Shown here: positions 26,863-35,613 of the stretch, in pieces
Numbering within the stretch: the first letter of the stretch is position 1
How the letters are laid out: the number at the start of each line of letters is the position of its first letter
From: Pseudomonas putida
Lineage (GTDB): Bacteria; Pseudomonadota; Gammaproteobacteria; Pseudomonadales; Pseudomonadaceae
Length of the DNA stretch: 64,000 nt
Direction of reading: 5' to 3'
NCBI RefSeq assembly: GCF_003228315.1
Contig: NZ_CP029693.1
Coordinates: 1,178,001 to 1,242,000, forward strand
Position numbers and translations under genes: made by a program
Notes under the pieces: generated by a model
Seen by the model: the letters and a program-made list of their open reading frames with translations, nothing else
Told to the model about the DNA's origin: nothing
Databases searched by the model: none

Positions 26863-28206
26863 TTACAAAATGCGATACAGCAATCGCTCAATCCGCACCC
26901 GGCTCACACGCTTGAGAAACTTCGCCACCCCAGCCGGGTACTCAGGCAATGTTTCCAGGTCCTGAAAACGCTCGATGCGTGTCGTGTGCTGGAAGATCTC
27001 ATTCAACTCCTTGCCACGCGGCTCAAGTAACTCGCCTTTCGGATCGTCGATCAACAAGGCGTTCTCCAGATCAAGACGGAACGCCCTCGGGTTAAGGTTG
27101 TTGCCGGTCAGCAAGGTATAGCGCTTGTCGATCCACATGCCCTTGAGGTGGTAGGTGTGATCGCCGTCCTTCCACAGGTGCAGGTTCAACTGGCCGCTGT
27201 CGATGTTGCGTTGATGGCGCTTGGCGAAGCGGCGCAGGCTGATTTCGTAGAGGTACGGCAATGCCGAGATCACCTTGAACGGCTCGCTCGGCGGGATGTA
27301 GAAGTCGTTGGCGGTTTTGTCGCCGACCACGATGTCGATCTTCACGCCACGGGCCAGTGCCCGGTTGACCTCACGGATAATCGCCAGCGGCAGGTTGAAG
27401 TACGGCGTACAGATGGTCAGCTGCTGCTGGGCGCTGGCGATCAGTTCGCAAATCGCGCGGTTCAGCGGGTTGTTCTTGCCCACGCCCAGCAATGGGCTGA
27501 CCGACAGACCGCTCCGGTCCGTGGTGCCTTGGGTGGTGTCGTAGGCGGCGTGCTTGAGACGACTGCGCAAGTCGCCAATGTCATTGCGCAAGCTGCGGGT
27601 GGTCGGCAGGTTCGGCAGGTCGAGGCGGTGCACCGCCTTGGACGCCACCAGGCCATGCTGAACCAGGTGATGCATCGAATCGGCCAGAGCCTGGTTTCGC
27701 AGCAGGTGGTAACGGTCGTAACGGTACTTGTCAAACTTGTGCAGGTAGACGTTGTTCAGGCTCGCGCCGCTGTAGATCACGCAGTCATCAATGATGAAGC
27801 CCTTGAGGTGCAACACGCCGAACAACTCGCGCGTCTGCACCGGCACGCCATACACCGGCACCACGCTTTCGTGTGTGCGGGTCATTTCCTGATACCAGGC
27901 GGAGTTGCCTGGCTGTTTACCGGCACCGATCAAGCCGCGCTGGGCGCGCAACCAATCGACCACCACCACCACGTCCAGGTGCGGACGCGCCAGCTTGGCC
28001 GCGTGCAGGGCATCGAGAATTTCCTGGCCGGCCTCATCCTGTTGCAGGTACAGCGCAACGATATAGATGCGTTGGGTGGCGCTGGCGATTTTCTCCAGCA
28101 GGCAACGACGGAACTCGGCAGCGCCGGAAAGGATGGTGACGGCATCGGCGGTCAGCGGAAAACTGCGCAGTTTGGGCAGCAGGGAGCGTTTGAAAAGCAA
28201 CGGCAT
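26863..28206 (-). CDS. pssA: CDP-diacylglycerol-serine O-phosphatidyltransferase (PLD type)
   Basis: 447 residues, matching E. coli PssA in length. Two HKD (HxK) motifs of the phospholipase-D superfamily: HLKGF with His133, and HLKGMWIDKRYTLLTGNN in the second half. It makes phosphatidylserine from CDP-diacylglycerol and serine at the inner-membrane face, the first step to phosphatidylethanolamine. Basic Arg/Lys-rich stretches fit ribosome or membrane association. ATG 28206. Monocistronic, with a REP pair upstream. Confidence 0.92.
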   Translation of the reverse strand: MPLLFKRSLLPKLRSFPLTADAVTILSGAAEFRRCLLEKIASATQRIYIVALYLQQDEAGQEILDALHAAKLARPHLDVVVVVDWLRAQRGLIGAGKQPGNSAWYQEMTRTHESVVPVYGVPVQTRELFGVLHLKGFIIDDCVIYSGASLNNVYLHKFDKYRYDRYHLLRNQALADSMHHLVQHGLVASKAVHRLDLPNLPTTRSLRNDIGDLRSRLKHAAYDTTQGTTDRSGLSVSPLLGVGKNNPLNRAICELIASAQQQLTICTPYFNLPLAIIREVNRALARGVKIDIVVGDKTANDFYIPPSEPFKVISALPYLYEISLRRFAKRHQRNIDSGQLNLHLWKDGDHTYHLKGMWIDKRYTLLTGNNLNPRAFRLDLENALLIDDPKGELLEPRGKELNEIFQHTTRIERFQDLETLPEYPAGVAKFLKRVSRVRIERLLYRIL

Positions 28207-28292
28207 AGGGCTCGCAATCGGGTCGAATCCAGAGAGTTTGAGAGCTTACACCATGGATGGGCTTGGGTCTTGTGGCGGTCTGCTCTGGCCTC

Positions 28293-28357
28293 ATCGCGGG
28301 CAAGCCTTGCTCCTACAGAGCGGCGCGCAACCTGTAGGAGCAAGGCTTGCCCGCGAC
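28293..28357. repeat. REP pair, GGCAAGCCTTGC variant
   Basis: Two units with the CGCGGGCAAGCCTTGC core, in inward order, between pssA and the divergent TetR gene. Confidence 0.88.
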
Positions 28358-28397
28358 GACATTTTCATAGGTGATTAAAATTAGAGATAGACAAAGG

Positions 28398-28411
28398 AGA
28401 ACGATCGTTCT
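28398..28411. promoter_or_regulatory. Perfect 14-bp palindrome, probable TetR operator
   Basis: AGAACGATCGTTCT, a perfect palindrome 13 bases before the ATG of the TetR gene. It overlaps the place where a promoter should be, so autoregulation is likely. Confidence 0.65.
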
Positions 28412-28423
28412 ACTGTTGGACAC

Positions 28424-28987
28424 ATGAACGAGATAACCAGCAACGACACACGCGATATCATTCTGGATGTCACCGAAAAGTTGATCTACAAAGGTGGTAT
28501 TGCCGCCACCGGCATGGATCTTCTGGTGAAAACCGCCGGCGTTTCCAGAAAGAGTATCTACCGCTACTTCGCCAACAAGGACGAACTTGTCGTCGCGGCC
28601 CTGATTCGTCGTGACCACCGCTGGATGCACTGGTACAGGAGCACCGTCGATCTGGCTGAGACCCCGGCCGATCGATTGCTCAATCTGTTTACCGTGCTCA
28701 AGTCCTGGTTTGAATCGGAAGGCTTTCGCGGCTGCGCCTTTATCAATACCAGTGGCGAAACAGGCGATCCGCAGGACCCGGTTCGCCTGGTCGCCAGGGA
28801 CCACAAACAGAAACTGCTCGACTACGTATGCGAGCTGTGCACCGAACATGGCGCCGACGATCCGCAGACGCTGGCCAAACAGCTGCTGATCCTGATCGAA
28901 GGTGCCATAACCGTGGCGCTTGTAATGAGTGATCACAGTGCCGCCGATAATGCGCAATGCATGGCGCGGAAGTTATTGGACCTGTAG
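28424..28987 (+). CDS. TetR family transcriptional regulator
   Basis: 187 residues. TetR HTH at about 27-46 (GMDLLVKTAGVSRKSIYRYFANKDEL). The C-terminal domain is of the kind with a GCAFIN motif near 100, found in regulators like YcdC/TetR_C-family. Start ATG 28424, directly downstream of the palindrome. The next gene (DUF1348 protein, 56 bases on) is the likely target. Ligand unknown. Confidence 0.92.
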   Translation: MNEITSNDTRDIILDVTEKLIYKGGIAATGMDLLVKTAGVSRKSIYRYFANKDELVVAALIRRDHRWMHWYRSTVDLAETPADRLLNLFTVLKSWFESEGFRGCAFINTSGETGDPQDPVRLVARDHKQKLLDYVCELCTEHGADDPQTLAKQLLILIEGAITVALVMSDHSAADNAQCMARKLLDL

Positions 28988-29042
28988 CAACTTAATCAAG
29001 CCCGACACTTGCTGGAACTTTAACTTTTAACGGAGACGTGAA

Positions 29043-29519
29043 ATGTCCAACGCCGAAGTTCGTCCGCCATTACCGCCTTTCACCCGTGAATCGGCCATCG
29101 AAAAAATCCGCCTGGCCGAGGATGGCTGGAACTCCCGCGACCCGGAACGCGTATCGCTGGCCTACACACTGGACACCAAATGGCGTAACCGCGCCGAGTT
29201 CGCAAATAACCGCGAAGAAGCCAAAGCCTTCCTGACCCGTAAATGGGCCAAGGAACTGGATTACCGCTTGATCAAGGAACTCTGGGCGTTCACCGATAAC
29301 CGCATTGCCGTGCGTTATGCCTATGAATGGCATGACGATTCGGGCAACTGGTTCCGTTCCTACGGCAACGAGAACTGGGAATTCGACGAGAACGGCCTGA
29401 TGGCCCACCGCTTTGCCTGCATCAACGACATGCCGATCAAGGAAAGCGAGCGTAAATACCACTGGCCGCTGGGGCGTCGCCCTGATGATCATCCGGGCCT
29501 GTCGGATCTGGGCCTGTAA
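29043..29519 (+). CDS. DUF1348 / NTF2-like (SnoaL-like) protein
   Basis: 158 residues, the nuclear-transport-factor-2-like fold family (DUF1348), rich in aromatic residues ([23 protein letters not shown]). Function of the family is unknown; NTF2-like folds host small-molecule enzymes. It is preceded by TAACGGAGACG. Usually found as single target gene of a neighbouring TetR regulator, as here, so it may act in detoxification (inference). Confidence 0.9.
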   Translation: MSNAEVRPPLPPFTRESAIEKIRLAEDGWNSRDPERVSLAYTLDTKWRNRAEFANNREEAKAFLTRKWAKELDYRLIKELWAFTDNRIAVRYAYEWHDDSGNWFRSYGNENWEFDENGLMAHRFACINDMPIKESERKYHWPLGRRPDDHPGLSDLGL

Positions 29520-29532
29520 ACACCCTACAAAC

Positions 29533-29622
29533 TGTAGGAGCGAGCCTGCTCGCGATAGCGGCTATACAGTCAGCCTCTTTATTGGCTGACACACCGCTTT
29601 CGCGAGCAGGCTCACTCCTACA
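29533..29622. repeat. REP pair, stems outward
   Basis: Inverted REP units between the DUF1348 gene and the TSUP permease. Confidence 0.9.
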
Positions 29623-29730
29623 GGTTTTTGTGGTGAAGCCGGACGGGTCGCAGCAGAACCTGGATAACGGTAAGATACCCGCCCTTCCCCGCAGCCCCTT
29701 CGCTGCACCCTGCCGACTTAAGCCGATTCC

Positions 29731-30510
29731 ATGCCTTTCGAACTCAGTGTTGACCTCTTCACCCTGGCCATTCTGGCCCTTGTCGCTTTCATTGCCGGCT
29801 TCATCGACGCCATCGCCGGTGGTGGCGGACTCCTGACCACCCCCGCGCTGCTGACCGCCGGCCTGCCGCCGCATCTGGTGCTGGGCACCAACAAACTCAG
29901 TTCGACCTTCGGCTCGGCCATCGCCAGCTTCACCTTCTACCGTCGCAAGCTGTTCCACCCCAGACAGTGGATGCACGCCATCATCGGCACCCTGATCGGT
30001 GCACTGACCGGCGCCGGTGTCGCGCATTACCTGCCCGCCGAGTGGCTGAACAAGATGCTGCCGGTGATCGTCTTCGCCTGTGGCATTTACCTGTTGTTTG
30101 GTGGCACGCCGAAAGCGCCGCTGGACAGCGACGCACCGATCAAGAAGAAGTGGCAATCGACCCAGGGCTTCACCCTCGGCTTCTACGATGGTGTGGCGGG
30201 TCCCGGCACCGGGGCGTTCTGGACCGTCAGCAGCCTGCTGATGTACCCCATCGATCTGGTCAAGGCCAGCGGCGTGGCGCGCAGCATGAACTTCGTCAGC
30301 AACATTGCGGCGCTGTCGGTGTTCATATTTTCCGGGCAAGTGGACTGGATCATCGGCCTGTGCATGGGCCTGTCGGTGATGATCGGGGCGTTCTTCGGTG
30401 CTCGCACCGCCATCAGTGGCGGCGCGAAGTTCATTCGTCCGGTGTTCATCACCGTGGTACTGGGGCTGACCGTGCGGCTAGCCTGGCAACACTGGTTCAG
30501 CGTGGCCTAA
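29731..30510 (+). CDS. TSUP (TauE/SafE, YfcA-like) membrane permease
   Basis: 259 residues with about eight hydrophobic segments. TSUP family landmarks: [13 protein letters not shown] near 22-34, [18 protein letters not shown] in the second repeat, and SNIAALSVF. These permeases move sulfite, sulfonates or similar organic anions; substrate here unknown. Its last 33 bases overlap the convergent nudC gene. Confidence 0.92.
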   Translation: MPFELSVDLFTLAILALVAFIAGFIDAIAGGGGLLTTPALLTAGLPPHLVLGTNKLSSTFGSAIASFTFYRRKLFHPRQWMHAIIGTLIGALTGAGVAHYLPAEWLNKMLPVIVFACGIYLLFGGTPKAPLDSDAPIKKKWQSTQGFTLGFYDGVAGPGTGAFWTVSSLLMYPIDLVKASGVARSMNFVSNIAALSVFIFSGQVDWIIGLCMGLSVMIGAFFGARTAISGGAKFIRPVFITVVLGLTVRLAWQHWFSVA

Positions 30511-31308
30511 GCGCCGCGCTACATAGACGTCGATCAGGTAACGGGCAATCGAGCGCGACGCCGGCAACGGCGGCAGCGCATGCACGTTGAACCACTGGGC
30601 GTCTTCGATTTCGTCTTCCTGACAGACGATCTCGCCACCGGCGTACTCGGCATGGAAGCCGAGCATCATCGAATGGGGGAACGGCCAGCACTGGCTGCCC
30701 ATGTACTGGATGTTCTTGACCTCGATCCGCACTTCTTCGCGAACCTCGCGAATCAGGCAATCCTCGGCCGACTCACCCGGCTCGGCAAACCCCGCCAACG
30801 TGCTGTAGACCCCGCTGACGAAGCGTGGCGAGCGTGCCAGCAGCACCTCATCGCCACGAGTCACCAGCACAATCATGCTCGGTGAAATGCGCGGATAGCT
30901 GCGCAAATCGCACGGCTGGCAATACATCGCCCGCTCGCGCGGCACCTGGGTCATGGCCTGGCCGCAGTTTCCGCAGAAGCGGTGCTCACGGGCCCAGGTG
31001 CCGATCTGCGCAGCGTAACCGAGCACCTTGTAGAGGGTGTGATCGCCTTCGAGCATGAATGCCCGCAAGCCTTTCCAGCCGCAGCCTGGCACCTCGCCGG
31101 CACTGCGCAACTCCAGCAGGTACACCGGTTCGCCATCAAGGTGACCGATGCCATGTTCGGCAAGAATCGACAGGTCCTGACGCTTGAGCCACTCACGGGG
31201 GAACAAAGCGCCATTGTCGTCGAACAGGAAGCCTTCGGGGCTGCGTGCCACGGCCCAGCCGCCCGGTTGATCGGTGTCCAGTACTGCAGTGGTCCAGCGT
31301 GAAGTCAT
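30478..31308 (-). CDS. nudC: NAD(+) diphosphatase NudC
   Basis: 276 residues. Zinc ribbon CGNC...CQPC (about 112-130), Nudix box [20 protein letters not shown] (about 170-190), and the NADH pyrophosphatase signature SQCWPFPHS. Hydrolyses NAD(H) to NMN(H) and AMP, and removes NAD caps from RNA. The stop lies inside the convergent TSUP gene (33-base overlap). Confidence 0.94.
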   Translation of the reverse strand: MTSRWTTAVLDTDQPGGWAVARSPEGFLFDDNGALFPREWLKRQDLSILAEHGIGHLDGEPVYLLELRSAGEVPGCGWKGLRAFMLEGDHTLYKVLGYAAQIGTWAREHRFCGNCGQAMTQVPRERAMYCQPCDLRSYPRISPSMIVLVTRGDEVLLARSPRFVSGVYSTLAGFAEPGESAEDCLIREVREEVRIEVKNIQYMGSQCWPFPHSMMLGFHAEYAGGEIVCQEDEIEDAQWFNVHALPPLPASRSIARYLIDVYVARRLGHAEPVLPG

Positions 31309-31315
31309 TGTTCAA

Positions 31316-32128
31316 TCAATCCAGAAATTCGGGTTTCTGTTTGCTCATATGGGCGGCCATGGCCACGCGCAAATCGTTGGATTGCAGCATGGCGGCGTTC
31401 CATGTGGCGACGTATTCCAGGCCGTCATCGATTCGATGATCGCGCATGTAGCTGATCATCTCCTTGGTGCCGGAAATGGCAATCGGCGACTTGCTCGCAA
31501 TTTCCCGGGCAATGCCCATGACGCCGTCGAGCAGGCTGGCGGTGTCGCTGTAGACGCGGTTGACCAGGCCCATGCCACGGGCTTCCTCGGCGCCGAAATG
31601 GCGACCAGTGTAAGCCAGTTCACGCAGCATGCCGTCACCGATGATGCGCGGCAAGCGTTGCAGCGTGCCGACGTCGGCGGCCATGCCGATGTCGATTTCC
31701 TTGATCGAGAACTGCGCGTCTTCGGCGGCGTAACGCATGTCGCAAGCGGCGATCAGGTCGATGGCGCCGCCCAGGCAGTAACCCTGAATGGCCGCGAGCA
31801 CCGGCTTGCGGCAATTGTCGACGGCGTTGAAGGAGGCTTGCAGGTTGAGGATCTTGCGGCGTAGCAGGCGTGCATTGCGTCCGACGTCTTTGCCCAGCTC
31901 ATTGGCCACGTTCGCCAGCATCATCAGGTCGATGCCGGAGGAAAAGTGCTTGCCGGCACCACTGAGCACCACCACCCGCACTTCGTCGGTGTCGTCGATC
32001 CACTGGAAAACCTCGACGATTTCGCTCCAGAACGCAGCGTTCATCGAGTTGATCTTTTCCGGACGGTTGATCTGCACATGAGCGATGTTATCGACCAGTT
32101 CGACGTTGAACGCGGTGTATTGAGACAT
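31316..32128 (-). CDS. Dienoyl-CoA isomerase-like crotonase
   Basis: 270 residues. Crotonase fold with oxyanion segments SGIDL and GGAIDL; the block KEIDIGMAADVGTLQRLP closely resembles eukaryotic delta(3,5)-delta(2,4)-dienoyl-CoA isomerase (ECH1), including its acidic catalytic pair. It probably helps degrade unsaturated fatty acids with odd-numbered double bonds. It is separated by 7 bases from nudC. Confidence 0.9.
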   Translation of the reverse strand: MSQYTAFNVELVDNIAHVQINRPEKINSMNAAFWSEIVEVFQWIDDTDEVRVVVLSGAGKHFSSGIDLMMLANVANELGKDVGRNARLLRRKILNLQASFNAVDNCRKPVLAAIQGYCLGGAIDLIAACDMRYAAEDAQFSIKEIDIGMAADVGTLQRLPRIIGDGMLRELAYTGRHFGAEEARGMGLVNRVYSDTASLLDGVMGIAREIASKSPIAISGTKEMISYMRDHRIDDGLEYVATWNAAMLQSNDLRVAMAAHMSKQKPEFLD

Positions 32129-32240
32129 GCCGGTGATCCTTTGGCGGGCAAAAAAGAGGCCCGACTATAACAAGGCACGGAGGTGGCGGTTCGGCCAAAA
32201 GCGGGACTGACCTGGGTGATATGGCGCACTTTGCGCCCCC

Positions 32241-32312
32241 ATCGCGAGCAGGCTCGCTCCTACATTGGAATCGTGAATACCGGCCCATTGTGGGAGCGAG
32301 CCTGCTCGCGAA
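32241..32312. repeat. REP pair, inward order
   Basis: Two REP units in reversed order between the crotonase and methyltransferase genes. Confidence 0.88.
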
Positions 32313-32327
32313 TGCTGCACCACCGAT

Positions 32328-33101
32328 CTAACTGCCCTTCACCGCCACAAATGCTGCTGTTTCATAGGGCACGGTAATCACATCCTTGCCCTGCAATTCA
32401 GGCTCACTTTCGATCATCGCCCGGATTCGCTCATCTACCTTCGCCCGTTCGTCCTGCGGCAGCGCCGCAATAAAGCTGGTGGAACGCACCCGATTGAAGA
32501 TCACATCTTCCAGCGAGCCCGTGTGACCATGGCTGAAACGCTGCCCCTGCAACGGCCCGAACGCCGGATGCGGGAATACTCGGCGCCACGCCCCGGTGTA
32601 GTAACGCGGCGTATCACCCTCCAGCGCATTGACGATCGCGTCCAGCTTCGGCACCCAACTGACCCGGGTGTCGCGCAGGTTCCACACCAAACCCAGCCTG
32701 CCGCCGGGCTTGAGCACCCGGGCGATCTCGTCTAGCGCCTCGGTATCGGCAAACCAGTGAAATGCCTGGGCGCAGACCACCACATCCACCGACGCATCCG
32801 GCAGCGGCAAGTCCGTTGCGGTGCCTTTGACCGCCAATACGTCCGGGTAGGCGGCGGACAATTTTTCCAACATCTGCGCCACCGGCTCCACGGCGATCAC
32901 CTGCGCACCGGTTGCCACCAGCCGGCCGGTGAACTTGCCGGTGCCGGCGCCGAGGTCGATCACGGCGGTATGGGCGTTCAAGCCGAGGGTGTCCGTCAGC
33001 CAATCGGCGACTTGTGGCGGATAATCCGGACGACCGCGCACATACGTCTCGGCAATGGTCTTGTAACCGGCCGCCGCCGCGTGGTGAACCTGGTCTTTCA
33101 T
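32328..33101 (-). CDS. Class I SAM-dependent methyltransferase
   Basis: 257 residues. SAM-binding motif I VIDLGAGTGKFTGRL near residue 43, acidic VEP near 65, and motif IV region VVVCAQAFHWF typical of the UbiE/Methyltransf_11 group. Substrate unknown; similar proteins act on small molecules or lipids. No operon partners on its strand. Confidence 0.9.
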   Translation of the reverse strand: MKDQVHHAAAAGYKTIAETYVRGRPDYPPQVADWLTDTLGLNAHTAVIDLGAGTGKFTGRLVATGAQVIAVEPVAQMLEKLSAAYPDVLAVKGTATDLPLPDASVDVVVCAQAFHWFADTEALDEIARVLKPGGRLGLVWNLRDTRVSWVPKLDAIVNALEGDTPRYYTGAWRRVFPHPAFGPLQGQRFSHGHTGSLEDVIFNRVRSTSFIAALPQDERAKVDERIRAMIESEPELQGKDVITVPYETAAFVAVKGS

Positions 33102-33248
33102 GGCACAACTCCCGATCGACGAAGGATGTCGACGAGCATAACCCTTCGATCTGAGCTTTCCTTGAGTGGAACGCCGTAAACAAATGAATAATTGTTCACC
33201 TTGAAGTGTTCAATGTTTGCAGGTCACCAACAGCTCTGGAGCAAAGCC

Positions 33249-33782
33249 ATGATTAGCCGTTACTCGATGTTCACCACACCGTTGATACTCGCTGTCGTGT
33301 TGTCCGGCTCCCAGGCATGGGCTCACGGTGACGATGATTCGCCGGCCGCCCCGCAGTGCCCCCGAGGGCAGGTCATGGACAAGAAAACCCATAAATGCGT
33401 CTTGCAAACCAGCCAACTGCTGCCCGATGCCGATCGCACCGACTACGCCTATCAATTGGCCAAGGCCGGGCGTTACGAAGAGGCGCTGGCGTTGCTCGAT
33501 ACGCTCAAACAGCCCAATACCGCCAAAGCCTTGAACTATCGTGGCTACGCGACACGTAAACTGGGGCGCACCGACGAAGGCATCGGTTATTACCTGCAAT
33601 CGGTCAAACTCGATCCTCAATACGCCAAGGTTCGCGAATACCTTGGCGAAGCCTACGTGATCAAGGGTCAGCTGGATCTCGCCCAGGAACAGTTGCAACG
33701 GATCAAATCGATCTGCGGCAACACGACCTGCGAGGAATATCAGGACCTGTCGCAAGCCATCAACGATTCATCGAAAACCTGA
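33249..33782 (+). CDS. Exported tetratricopeptide-repeat protein
   Basis: 177 residues. Signal peptide ends at AWA-H; a short Cys pair (CPRGQVMDKKTHKC) follows, then two or three TPR-like helix hairpins (AYQLAKAGRYEEALALLD; GYATRKLGRTDEGIGYYLQ; GEAYVIKGQLDLAQEQLQ). Periplasmic protein-protein interaction module. ATG 33249 follows TGGAG. In the same reading frame as, and directly before, the ECF sigma gene, so probably one transcript. Confidence 0.9.
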   Translation: MISRYSMFTTPLILAVVLSGSQAWAHGDDDSPAAPQCPRGQVMDKKTHKCVLQTSQLLPDADRTDYAYQLAKAGRYEEALALLDTLKQPNTAKALNYRGYATRKLGRTDEGIGYYLQSVKLDPQYAKVREYLGEAYVIKGQLDLAQEQLQRIKSICGNTTCEEYQDLSQAINDSSKT

Positions 33783-33806
33783 CACCCTGAAATAGCGGAG
33801 GCCGTT

Positions 33807-34334
33807 ATCGCCAGCGATCAGGCAATACGGGCAGAACTGGGCCAGCACCTGGCGCGTTTGTGGCGCTACGGCTTGCTATTGTCCCGGCAACGGCATGTGG
33901 CCGAAGACCTGGTACAAGCCACCTGCGTGCGGGCGCTGGAACGGGCCGGGCAATTCGAACCGGGCACACGCATGGATCGCTGGCTGATGAGCATCCTGCA
34001 CTCGGTCTGGCTCAATGAAGTGCGTGCCCGGCGGGTGCGCGATGGTCAAGGCACGATAGAGGGCGAAGAGGTGTTGTCGTTCGATGGCGAGTACGCGGCG
34101 CAAACCCACGTCATGGCGGCGCAAGTCATCCGCCGTGTCGATGCGCTGCCCGAAGCCCAGCGCGAGACGGTGTTTCTGGCCTATGTCGAAGGCCTGTCCT
34201 ACCGCGAAGTCGCCGACGTGCTGCAGGTGCCCATCGGCACCGTCATGAGCCGCCTGGCCGCTGCCCGCAGCAAACTGGCCGAATACCCGCCCTTGCAGTC
34301 CGTGCCCACCTCTTCCAACGGAGAACGTCGATGA
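33807..34334 (+). CDS. ECF sigma factor (sigma-70 family), start codon unclear
   Basis: About 175 residues. Region 2 is seen in LWRYGLLLSRQRHVAEDLVQ and region 4 in VEGLSYREVADVLQVPIGTVMSRL. It directs RNA polymerase to a stress or envelope regulon. A strong Shine-Dalgarno GGAGG (33797-33801) points to 33804-33810, but the in-frame codons there are GTT, ATC, GCC; no ATG/GTG. The TTG at 33858 would cut into region 2. The coordinate used is the ATC at 33807. Its stop overlaps the ATG of the anti-sigma gene (ATGA). Confidence 0.8.
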   Translation: MASDQAIRAELGQHLARLWRYGLLLSRQRHVAEDLVQATCVRALERAGQFEPGTRMDRWLMSILHSVWLNEVRARRVRDGQGTIEGEEVLSFDGEYAAQTHVMAAQVIRRVDALPEAQRETVFLAYVEGLSYREVADVLQVPIGTVMSRLAAARSKLAEYPPLQSVPTSSNGERR

Positions 34335-35092
34335 ATGTGCGAATCCCGGATGAGCAACTGGTGGCTTATCTGGATGACCAGCTTGACGCCGAACAGCGTC
34401 AGCGTATCGACGCGGCCGTGGCCGAAGACCCGATGCTCGGCCTGCGCCTGCAATGGCTGAACCGCAGCAGCCTGCCGTTCAAGGCCGCCTACGACGAACT
34501 GGAGCACAAGGCGCCCTTGCATCGCCTGCAGGCCATGCTCGACAACCTCCCCGCACCGGCCCGCCCGCCACTCAGTCGTCGCTGGTTTCTCACAGCGGCC
34601 GCCGGATTGCTGGCAGGTGGCGTGCTGGCGGATCGTTTGTTCCTCGGTTGGCAAATGAGTCAGGAAAAAGCCAACTGGCGGCAATTGGTGGCGGACTACA
34701 TGGTGCTCTACGTGCCGCAAACCCTTGACCACCTGCCCAGCGACGAAGCCGCCCAGCGCACGCAGTTGCGCACCATCGATGCGCGCCTGGGCTTGCGCCT
34801 GGCGCCGGCGCAACTGACCTTGCCGCGCGCCGAATTCAAGCGGGCGCAAATCCTCGAATACGACGGCGTGCCCATCGCCCAGATCACCTACCTGGATCCG
34901 GCGTACGGCCCCTTGGCTCTGTGCATCACCCGCTCCAACAAAGGCAGCCGGCAGTTCGCCCGGGAGATCCGGCATGAAATGAACATTGTCTATTGGGCCG
35001 ACGTGGAGCATGCGTGGATGTTGATTGGGCGGCATCCGATGGGGGATCTGGAGGAGATGGCCAAGCTGGTGCAAGGTCGGCTGAGCACTTGA
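34331..35092 (+). CDS. Anti-sigma factor, membrane bound
   Basis: 253 residues. Short N-terminal helix (IPDEQLVAYLDDQLDAEQ) as in anti-sigma N-domains, then a single membrane segment near 82-104 (WFLTAAAGLLAGGVLADRLFL), and a periplasmic C-domain. No HxxxCxxC zinc motif, so not a ZAS type. Translation overlaps the ECF sigma gene (ATGA), which supports a sigma/anti-sigma pair. Signal sensed by the periplasmic part unknown. Confidence 0.88.
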   Translation: MNVRIPDEQLVAYLDDQLDAEQRQRIDAAVAEDPMLGLRLQWLNRSSLPFKAAYDELEHKAPLHRLQAMLDNLPAPARPPLSRRWFLTAAAGLLAGGVLADRLFLGWQMSQEKANWRQLVADYMVLYVPQTLDHLPSDEAAQRTQLRTIDARLGLRLAPAQLTLPRAEFKRAQILEYDGVPIAQITYLDPAYGPLALCITRSNKGSRQFAREIRHEMNIVYWADVEHAWMLIGRHPMGDLEEMAKLVQGRLST

Positions 35093-35113
35093 TGTTGTGA
35101 CCTTCATGCCGTC

Positions 35114-35204
35114 ATCGCGGACAAGCGTTGCTCCTACAGGACGTGCGTCGTGCGCGACATCCATCAACAACATCAATCCTGTAGGAGCAAGGCTTGCCCG
35201 CGAT
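35114..35204. repeat. REP pair, GGCAAGCCTTGC variant
   Basis: Inverted units with CGCGGACAAGCGTTGC and GCAAGGCTTGCCCGCG cores between the anti-sigma gene and the small ORF. Confidence 0.85.
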
Positions 35205-35238
35205 GAGGCCGGTACAGCCACCACCGGACAACGGTGAA

Positions 35239-35505
35239 TCAAGCACTTCTGGTGCCCGACTTCACCAGGTCCAGAGCTCTCGGAAATTCGCCCGACGAGT
35301 CCAGGATCAATGTGTATTTCACTTTATCGCCCACGAAAAAATGATCCTGTCCCCCTGGCGTGAGGTTAGGACCGATTCTGACCGCCAGCCGGGAGCAACC
35401 ATCCTCCGGCATGACCATGGCGAAATTCGTCCACATAGCATCGACCCAGACTTTCCTGATCGCGTTGATCGTGCCCTTGCCCATTCTTGTGTTCGGCGTT
35501 CCCAT
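35239..35505 (-). CDS. Small orphan protein of unknown function
   Basis: 88 residues, no recognised domain; contains WVDAMWTNFAMVMPEDGC and a C-terminal KSGTRSA. The ATG at 35505 follows GGAGATTGGAA, good ribosome-site spacing, and supports a real gene; the open frame extends to 35571. It stands alone, with a lux-box-like palindrome at 35588 upstream on its strand. Could be an accessory toxin or small secreted effector (inference). Confidence 0.6.
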   Translation of the reverse strand: MGTPNTRMGKGTINAIRKVWVDAMWTNFAMVMPEDGCSRLAVRIGPNLTPGGQDHFFVGDKVKYTLILDSSGEFPRALDLVKSGTRSA

Positions 35506-35587
35506 TTCCAATCTCCAGTCATCGGTACATGGCGCGACAGCCTGACTGCGTGGGGACAATGAAACGCCCAAAACCCACCGGTGACTA

Positions 35588-35603
35588 CTGTCAGGAATGA
35601 CAG
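35588..35603. promoter_or_regulatory. Lux-box-like inverted repeat upstream of small orphan gene
   Basis: CTGTCAGGAATGACAG: arms CTGTCA and TGACAG around GGAA, CT-N12-AG form. It is 82 bases before the ATG at 35505; a -10-like hexamer TTCATT is centred 35 bases away on the gene side. It lies just past the sensor kinase stop at 35614, so a terminator role is also possible. Confidence 0.45.
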
Positions 35604-35613
35604 GTCGCCGGTA

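Noticed and set aside
29731..30510. TSUP gene and nudC as one bidirectional locus
   Set aside because: They overlap by 33 bases at convergent 3' ends, but no functional link is visible; overlap is common in compact genomes.
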